From: Mycolicibacterium litorale
Lineage (GTDB): Bacteria > Actinomycetota > Actinomycetes > Mycobacteriales > Mycobacteriaceae
Assembly: GCF_014218295.1 (NCBI RefSeq)
Contig: NZ_AP023287.1
Coordinates: forward strand, 2,480,001 to 2,544,000
Direction of reading: 5' to 3'
DNA length: 64,000 nucleotides
Numbering within the stretch: the first letter of the stretch is position 1; each line of letters starts with the position of its first letter. The notes below the pieces were generated by a model. That model was not told where the DNA came from. It ran no database searches and worked only from the letters and a program-made list of their open reading frames with translations. Below are positions 59,283 to 64,000 of the stretch, in pieces. A program made the position numbers and the translations under genes.

Positions 59283-60010
59283 CACTGACCACACCCGTAC
59301 AGCCCACCACCCGGTCCGCCGCGCGCCTGCGCCATGTCGACAAGTGGTACGGCCCGCATCACGTACTCACCGACGTGTCGCTCGACGTCGGTCGCGGTGA
59401 GATCGTGGCGCTGATCGGCCGCAGCGGTTCCGGGAAGTCCACGGTCCTTCGGGTGCTGGCGGGTCTGTCCACCGATCACACCGGTGAACGGTTCGTCGCC
59501 GGTGCCCCCGCCATGGCCTTCCAGGAGCCTCGGCTGTTCCCGTGGCGCGACGTGCGCACCAACGTGGCGTACGGGCTGACGCGCAGCCGGTTGCCGAAGG
59601 CCGACCTGCAGCGACGGGCCGAGCGCGCGCTGGCCGACGTCGGGCTCGCCGACCGCGGCGGGGCCTGGCCGCTGACACTGTCGGGCGGTCAGGCTCAACG
59701 GGTCTCGTTGGCGCGCGCCCTGGTCGCCGAACCGGAGCTGCTGCTGCTCGACGAACCGTTCGGCGCGCTCGACGCGTTGACGCGGTTGAGCATGCGCACG
59801 CTGCTGCTCGATCTGTGGCGCACCCACACGTTCGGCGTGCTGCTGGTGACCCACGACGTCGACGAGGCGGTCGCGCTCGCCGACCGGGTGCTGGTCCTCG
59901 ACGAAGGCAGGGTGGTGCATGCGCTGGAGATCGACCGTCCCCGCGAGGCGTGCCCGCGCACCGAGCGGTACCGCGCCGAACTGCTCGACCAGCTGGGCGT
60001 CGCCGGATGA
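59279..60010 (+). CDS. ssuB: aliphatic sulfonate ABC transporter ATP-binding protein
   Basis: This 243-residue ATPase has Walker A LIGRSGSGKST (about residues 42-52), Q-loop FQEPRLFPW, signature LSGGQAQR, Walker B LLLLDEPFGALD and H-loop VTHDVDEA. It energises the SsuC permease. The start overlaps ssuC, and its stop overlaps an ATG at 60007. Confidence 0.93.
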   Translation: MTLTTPVQPTTRSAARLRHVDKWYGPHHVLTDVSLDVGRGEIVALIGRSGSGKSTVLRVLAGLSTDHTGERFVAGAPAMAFQEPRLFPWRDVRTNVAYGLTRSRLPKADLQRRAERALADVGLADRGGAWPLTLSGGQAQRVSLARALVAEPELLLLDEPFGALDALTRLSMRTLLLDLWRTHTFGVLLVTHDVDEAVALADRVLVLDEGRVVHALEIDRPREACPRTERYRAELLDQLGVAG

Positions 60011-60039
60011 AGTCTCGACACTCGATCAAGGGAAACGCC

Positions 60040-61071
60040 ATGGGCACGTTCCGACGGGCCGCGATCGGCTGGCTCGCCGCGCTGACGGTGATCGGGGCCG
60101 TCGCCGGCTGTGTGTCCCGCGAGCAGGGCGGCGGCGCGCAGGAGGCGCCCGATACGGTGCCGCTGTCGGAGCTGTCGGGGGTGACCCTGCACATCGGGGA
60201 CCAGAAGGGCGGCACCCAGGCGTTGCTCGCCGCTGCCGGGGCGCTCGACGATCTGCCGTACGTGGTCGAGTTCTCGACGTTCACCTCCGGACCGCCGCAG
60301 ATCGAGGCCGCCACCGCAGGCAAGATCGACTTCGCCATCACCGGCAACACCCCGCCCATCTTCGGGGCCGCCTCCAACGCCAAGGTGAAAGTGGTCTCCG
60401 CCTATGACGGTGGAGGATTCGGCGACCAGATCCTCGTGCACGCCGACGCGCCTATCCGGTCGGTGGCCGACCTGCGCGGGAAGAGCGTCGCCGTCGCGAA
60501 GGGCAGCTCGGCACACGGCCACCTGCTGGTGCAACTGTCCCGGGCCGGGCTGTCCCCGGCCGACGTCACCCTGGTGTTCCTGCAGCCGGCCGACGCGTTC
60601 TCCGCGTTCTCCCAGCGCAGGGTCGACGTCTGGGCGGTATGGGATCCGTACACCGCCCAGGCCGAGACAGAACTCGAGGTGCGCAGCATCGCCCGCGCCA
60701 CCGGGGTGACCAACGGTGCCGGCTTCGGCGTCGCGTCAGACGAGGCGTTGGCCGATCCGAAACGCAACACCGCGCTGGGTGATCTGCTGGTGCGCTACGC
60801 AAGAGCCGTGCGGTGGGCCAACGACCACCGCGACGAATGGGCGCAGCGGTACGCCGCCGACGTCGGGCTCGATCCCGAGGTCGCCGCCCTGGCGCAGGGT
60901 CGCAGCCTGCGGCTGCCGACCGACCTGTCCGACCAGCTGATCGCCTCGGAGCAGGAGATGGCCGATCTGTTCGCCGAGTCCGAGCAGATCTCCGCGGCAC
61001 CCGACTTCTCGCGATGGGTCGACCGCCGATACGCCGACGTGCTCGCGCCGCTGTACCTCGACCGCAATTAG
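60040..61071 (+). CDS. ssuA: sulfonate ABC transporter substrate-binding lipoprotein
   Basis: This 343-residue periplasmic-type binding protein has a lipoprotein signal (lipobox AVAGC, Cys about residue 24). The SsuA/TauA/NMT1-like fold is shown by LHIGDQKGGTQALLAAAG, IDFAITGNTPPIFGAAS, VAVAKGSSAHGHLL and VDVWAVWDPYTAQAE. The ATG at 60040 is preferred since AAGGGA is 6 nt upstream and the signal peptide is then of normal length; the ATG at 60007 overlaps the ssuB stop and remains possible. Confidence 0.9.
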   Translation: MGTFRRAAIGWLAALTVIGAVAGCVSREQGGGAQEAPDTVPLSELSGVTLHIGDQKGGTQALLAAAGALDDLPYVVEFSTFTSGPPQIEAATAGKIDFAITGNTPPIFGAASNAKVKVVSAYDGGGFGDQILVHADAPIRSVADLRGKSVAVAKGSSAHGHLLVQLSRAGLSPADVTLVFLQPADAFSAFSQRRVDVWAVWDPYTAQAETELEVRSIARATGVTNGAGFGVASDEALADPKRNTALGDLLVRYARAVRWANDHRDEWAQRYAADVGLDPEVAALAQGRSLRLPTDLSDQLIASEQEMADLFAESEQISAAPDFSRWVDRRYADVLAPLYLDRN

Positions 61072-61078
61072 GAGCGCG

Positions 61079-62197
61079 ATGTCTGCCGCCACAACATCCC
61101 CTGCTCCAGGGGCGAAGTTCTTCTGGTTCCTGCCCACCGCGGGCGACAGCCGCTCGATCGTCGGATCGTCGCACGCGTCGTCACACCAGACCACGCCACC
61201 GAACTACCGGGCCCCGAGCCGCCGCTACCTGGCCGAGGTGGCCCGCGCGGCGGACCGGCTGGGCTACGAAGGCGTGCTGACCCCGACCGGAACCTGGTGC
61301 GAGGACGCGTGGCTCACGTCGGCGGCGTTGCTCGCCGAAACGGAGCGGCTGAAATTCCTCGTCGCGTTCCGGCCGGGCCTGGTACCGCCGACGCTGGCGG
61401 CCCAGCAGGCGGCGACGCTGCAGCGGTTCTCCGAGGGCCGGGTGTTGCTCAACATCGTCAGCGGCGGCGACGATCTGGAGCAGCGCCGCTTCGGGGACTG
61501 GTTGAGCCACGACGAGCGGTACGCCCGCACCGCCGAATTCCTGCACATCGTCACGTCGCTGTGGCGGCAGGAGTCGCTGGACTTCGACGGACGGTTCTAC
61601 ACCGTCGCCGACGCCCGGGTGTCAGCGCCGCCGGATCCCTTGCCGCACATCTACTTCGGCGGTTCGTCGGCCGCCGCGCTGCCCGTCGCCGCCGAGTACG
61701 TCGACGTGTACCTCACCTGGGGGGAACCTCCGCAGGACGCTGCGGCCAAGATCGAGCGGGTGCGCGCGCTGGCCGCCGCGCAGGGACGCAGCGTCCGCTT
61801 CGGCATCCGGTTGCACACCATCAGCCGCGACACCTCCGCGGCGGCATGGGCGGTCGCCGACGAGCTCGTCGCCGGGCTGTCGCCGGACCAGATCGCGAAA
61901 GCCACTGCGCTGCATGCGAAATCGGAGTCGGAAGGCCAGCGGCGGATGACGGCACTGCACGGCGGCCGCACCGACCGGCTGGAGATCTACCCGAATCTGT
62001 GGGCCGGGGTCGGGCTCGTCCGCGGCGGTGCCGGCACGGCGCTGGTGGGTAGCCACGAAGAGGTGGCCAACCTCGTCTACGAGTACCACTCACTGGGGTT
62101 CGACGAGTTCATCCTGTCGGGTTACCCCCATCTGGAGGAGGCGTACTGGTTCGCCGAGGGTGTGCTGCCGATCCTGAAACGCAAAGGCGTGGCCTGA
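61079..62197 (+). CDS. ssuD: FMNH2-dependent alkanesulfonate monooxygenase
   Basis: SsuD splits alkanesulfonates to aldehyde and sulfite using reduced FMN. The 372-residue TIM barrel of the luciferase-like family shows EVARAADRLGYEGVLTPTG, FLVAFRPGLVPPTLAAQQAA, GRVLLNIVSGGDDLEQRRFG, IYFGGSSAAALPVAAEYVD and YPHLEEAYWFAEGVLP. No flavin reductase (SsuE-type) gene is in the operon. The ATG at 61079 follows ssuA by 7 nt. Confidence 0.93.
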   Translation: MSAATTSPAPGAKFFWFLPTAGDSRSIVGSSHASSHQTTPPNYRAPSRRYLAEVARAADRLGYEGVLTPTGTWCEDAWLTSAALLAETERLKFLVAFRPGLVPPTLAAQQAATLQRFSEGRVLLNIVSGGDDLEQRRFGDWLSHDERYARTAEFLHIVTSLWRQESLDFDGRFYTVADARVSAPPDPLPHIYFGGSSAAALPVAAEYVDVYLTWGEPPQDAAAKIERVRALAAAQGRSVRFGIRLHTISRDTSAAAWAVADELVAGLSPDQIAKATALHAKSESEGQRRMTALHGGRTDRLEIYPNLWAGVGLVRGGAGTALVGSHEEVANLVYEYHSLGFDEFILSGYPHLEEAYWFAEGVLPILKRKGVA

Positions 62198-62225
62198 CCG
62201 CTGTTCGGCGTACGCTGCCGAAGGC

Positions 62226-62801
62226 ATGGACGACTGGTTCGACCGGAGCCCGTTCGTGGGGTTCGTGCCGTGGATCATCTACTGGGTCGTCGCCGACGGT
62301 CCGAGTACCTGGAAGTTCGGGGCGCTGTGCGCGGTACTGTCCGCGGTCATCCTCGGTATCGCGATGGGGCGGGGCGGGCCGCGTCTGCTCGATGTGGTGA
62401 CCATCGTGTTCTTCTTCGGCGTCACGCTCGTCGCGATGGCGGTGGGCGCCGCCGACCGGGACTGGATGGACACCTACGCCACCACGCTGTCCAGTGGCGT
62501 GCTCGCGGTCATGTCGCTGGTCTCACTGGCCTTCGTCCCGTTCACCGAGCAGTACGCCAAAGCGTCGGTGTCGCGGCAGGCGGGTGCCGATCCGGCGTTC
62601 CGGCGCACCAACCAGGTGCTGACCCTGATGTGGGCGCTGGTGTTCGCGTTGATCGCGGTCCTCGGACTGGTGGCCGCCCAGCTCCCGCACACCAGCGACT
62701 GGACCAACTACGTCGTCCCCGTCGTCGTCATCGTCGGCGCTGTCGGGATGACGCACAGTTACCCGCGGCGCGCCCGGGAGAAGGGCCCGCTCAGCAGCTG
62801 A
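62226..62801 (+). CDS. multi-pass membrane protein of unknown function
   Basis: This 191-residue protein has about five or six membrane helices (roughly residues 8-22, 27-47, 54-75, 82-103, 125-147 and 155-175). I recognise no family. The ATG at 62226 has TACGCT 9 nt upstream, and AAGG is close by. Its end overlaps the end of the convergent lipoprotein gene by 11 nt. Confidence 0.75.
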   Translation: MDDWFDRSPFVGFVPWIIYWVVADGPSTWKFGALCAVLSAVILGIAMGRGGPRLLDVVTIVFFFGVTLVAMAVGAADRDWMDTYATTLSSGVLAVMSLVSLAFVPFTEQYAKASVSRQAGADPAFRRTNQVLTLMWALVFALIAVLGLVAAQLPHTSDWTNYVVPVVVIVGAVGMTHSYPRRAREKGPLSS

Positions 62802-63471
62802 AGCGGGCACCGATCTCCGGCGGTGGGGAGACCTGCTGCAGACAGCCGAACGGTTCGATTCCGGCATCGCTGAACCGGGCGGCCGACTGGTGGGCGTAGT
62901 TGACGCAGAACAATCCGGCCGGGTCGGTGCGGCACCGGTAGTCGCCGAACGTCAGCGCCCGGTTGTAGGGCAGTTCCACACCGAACCCGTCGGAGAACGG
63001 GCCCGGATCGGCGTGCGCGGAACCGACGTCGAGCGTCGCGCCGGGGAAATCGACCCAGCCGCCCTTCCATTCGCCGTAGGCGTCCGGCGGACGCGCCGGT
63101 GGGTCCTGCAGATCCACCAGGCAGGTCAGCGCCCCCTCGGCGCGATGGTTCGTGACACATCTCGACGTACCCGCCGGGGTGGTGAACGCGACCCCTTCGC
63201 CGAGGTCGGTGCTGGTGCCGTCCCGGCTCACCGTGCGAAATCCGCCCGGTTCGGCCGCCGGTGCGGCCTCGATCCACCGGATGACCTCACCGATGGCGGC
63301 CCGGGCCGCCGGTGCGGCGGTCGGCGGGGGTGTCGCGGTCGTCGACGGCGCGGTGCGCGTGGTGCCCGACGGCGCCGACGGTGTCGGCTCGGGTTGCCGC
63401 GCCTGTCCGCCGACCGCCTGGGAGCATCCCGCGACCAGCACAGACGCCGCGATCATCACCGCAATGCGCAT
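62791..63471 (-). CDS. probable lipoprotein (LppI-like)
   Basis: This 226-residue secreted lipoprotein has a signal with lipobox LVAGC (Cys about residue 16), a Pro/Thr/Ser-rich linker (about 22-58) and a folded domain (about 60-226) with five or six cysteines. It lies beside a LipT-like esterase, the same order as lppI-lipT in M. tuberculosis, so an LppI relationship is likely but not proven. The ATG at 63471 has TAGCCT 7 nt upstream (complement of 63479-63484). Confidence 0.75.
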   Translation of the reverse strand: MRIAVMIAASVLVAGCSQAVGGQARQPEPTPSAPSGTTRTAPSTTATPPPTAAPAARAAIGEVIRWIEAAPAAEPGGFRTVSRDGTSTDLGEGVAFTTPAGTSRCVTNHRAEGALTCLVDLQDPPARPPDAYGEWKGGWVDFPGATLDVGSAHADPGPFSDGFGVELPYNRALTFGDYRCRTDPAGLFCVNYAHQSAARFSDAGIEPFGCLQQVSPPPEIGARFSC

Positions 63472-63478
63472 GGTCGCC

Positions 63479-63484
63479 AGGCTA
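63479..63484 (-). promoter_or_regulatory. -10 hexamer (TAGCCT) of the leaderless lipoprotein gene
   Basis: On the minus strand TAGCCT precedes the ATG at 63471 by 7 nt, the same hexamer and spacing as at pepE. Confidence 0.45.
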
Positions 63485-63535
63485 GCGGTCCGACACGCAC
63501 ACCCCGGTCAGGCGCGGCCGGGCTCCCGCGTTCGC

Positions 63536-63541
63536 TACCGT
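63536..63541 (+). promoter_or_regulatory. -10 hexamer (TACCGT) of the carboxylesterase gene
   Basis: TACCGT lies 6 nt before the ATG at 63548, suggesting a leaderless transcript divergent from the lipoprotein gene. Confidence 0.4.
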
Positions 63542-63547
63542 CGAAAG

Positions 63548-64000
63548 ATGCACGAGCGTACCGTCCGCGCAACGATCAGCACCGGAACCATCGAGGGCTT
63601 CACCCGCGACGGGGTGCACCGGTGGCGAGCGATTCCCTACGCCCAGCCACCCGTGGGCCGCTTGCGGCTCCGTGCGCCGCTGCCCGCCGAGCCGTGGCGC
63701 GGAGTCCGCTACTGCCACAGCGTGGGCAACTGCGCGCCGCAGGACCCCAAGTACGCACTGCTCGGGGTCAACAAGCGCCAACCGATGAGCGAGGACTGTC
63801 TGACGCTCAACGTCGTGGCGCCCGAGGCCCCGCCCGGGGGCCCGCTGCCGGTGATGTTCTTCATCCACGGCGGCGGATACGCCTTCGGCAGTTCGGCCAC
63901 CCCGATCTACGACGGTGCGGCGCTGGCGCGGCGGGGTTGCGTCTACGTCTCGGTCAACTACCGCCTCGGCCCGCTGGGCTGTATGGATTTCTCGGCGTTG
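63548..64000 (+). CDS. carboxylesterase type B (LipT-like), 3' end cut off by the window
   Basis: The 151 visible codons start at an ATG at 63548 and show the carboxylesterase/para-nitrobenzyl-esterase N-terminus: [30 protein letters not shown], the oxyanion-hole motif [13 protein letters not shown] and [11 protein letters not shown]. The catalytic Ser lies beyond the window. It corresponds in position to lipT in M. tuberculosis. It hydrolyses esters; the natural substrate is unknown. Confidence 0.88.
   Translation, partial: MHERTVRATISTGTIEGFTRDGVHRWRAIPYAQPPVGRLRLRAPLPAEPWRGVRYCHSVGNCAPQDPKYALLGVNKRQPMSEDCLTLNVVAPEAPPGGPLPVMFFIHGGGYAFGSSATPIYDGAALARRGCVYVSVNYRLGPLGCMDFSAL

Overview
The window is high-GC actinobacterial chromosome. 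Gene content and order point to a mycobacterium, most likely a fast-growing Mycolicibacterium-type species. The evidence is the pafA / pafB-pafC-tatA-tatC-helY block, pepE, the F420-type reductase next to an SDR, cobL-cobM-cobK, cobH-cobIJ-cobG-cobN, fxsA, and lnt-ppm1-rbpA. This order matches my recollection of M. tuberculosis Rv2097c down to about Rv2045c, but the conserved backbone is interrupted by several accessory blocks. No tRNA, rRNA or CRISPR array was seen. Both ends are cut: a GMC oxidoreductase lacks its N-terminus at base 1, and a LipT-like carboxylesterase runs off the right end.

Layout. 1-4006: GMC oxidoreductase, a cNMP/CBS/nucleotidyltransferase protein and an IclR regulator. 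4093-5451: the Pup ligase gene pafA, closed by a terminator-like hairpin. 5638-11115: an ESX (type VII)-flavoured island separating pafA from pafBC. It holds an EspC-like protein, a membrane protein with a duplicated outer domain, and a large Pro-rich protein gene cut in two by an intact IS481-family element. 11173-20127: pafB-pafC-tatA-tatC-helY, a DUF4333-type membrane protein, a 5'-3' exonuclease and pepE. 20149-27275 and 37949-39067: aerobic cobalamin genes cobL, M, K, IJ, H and G.

27286-37945: inserted between cobG and cobH is a B12-dependent diol/glycerol dehydratase module. It has three dehydratase subunits, a two-subunit reactivase, a GlcG/HbpS-like protein, a GAF-wHTH regulator, an aldehyde dehydrogenase and a PrpE-like acyl-CoA synthetase. 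The genes describe a route diol -> aldehyde -> acid -> acyl-CoA. The coenzyme-synthesis genes cobH-cobIJ lie just behind prpE on the same strand. Two promoters of the module carry the same unusual site, GrTGCAAC-N3-GrTGCAAC, 11 nt upstream of the -10 hexamer. I infer that it is the operator of the GAF-wHTH regulator.

39102-43782: a TauD-type dioxygenase and an OpuC-type osmoprotectant ABC operon with an 18-bp-arm hairpin at the start of the binding-protein gene. 43934-47641: a 35-residue membrane peptide and cobN. 47642-54430: a hairpin-rich non-coding stretch, two tandem PPOX-fold genes, a dienelactone hydrolase, fxsA, an amidohydrolase, lnt, ppm1 and rbpA. 54553-57918: a small zinc-ribbon protein, a RecQ-type helicase, a decayed MmyB-type regulator and an SDR. 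58314-62197: an ssuCBAD alkanesulfonate operon behind a leader that could switch between a pseudoknot and a terminator. 62226-64000: a membrane protein, an LppI-like lipoprotein and the start of a carboxylesterase.

Many genes have a TANNNT -10 hexamer 6-9 nt upstream of the start codon, the mycobacterial leaderless arrangement. This helped choose several starts.
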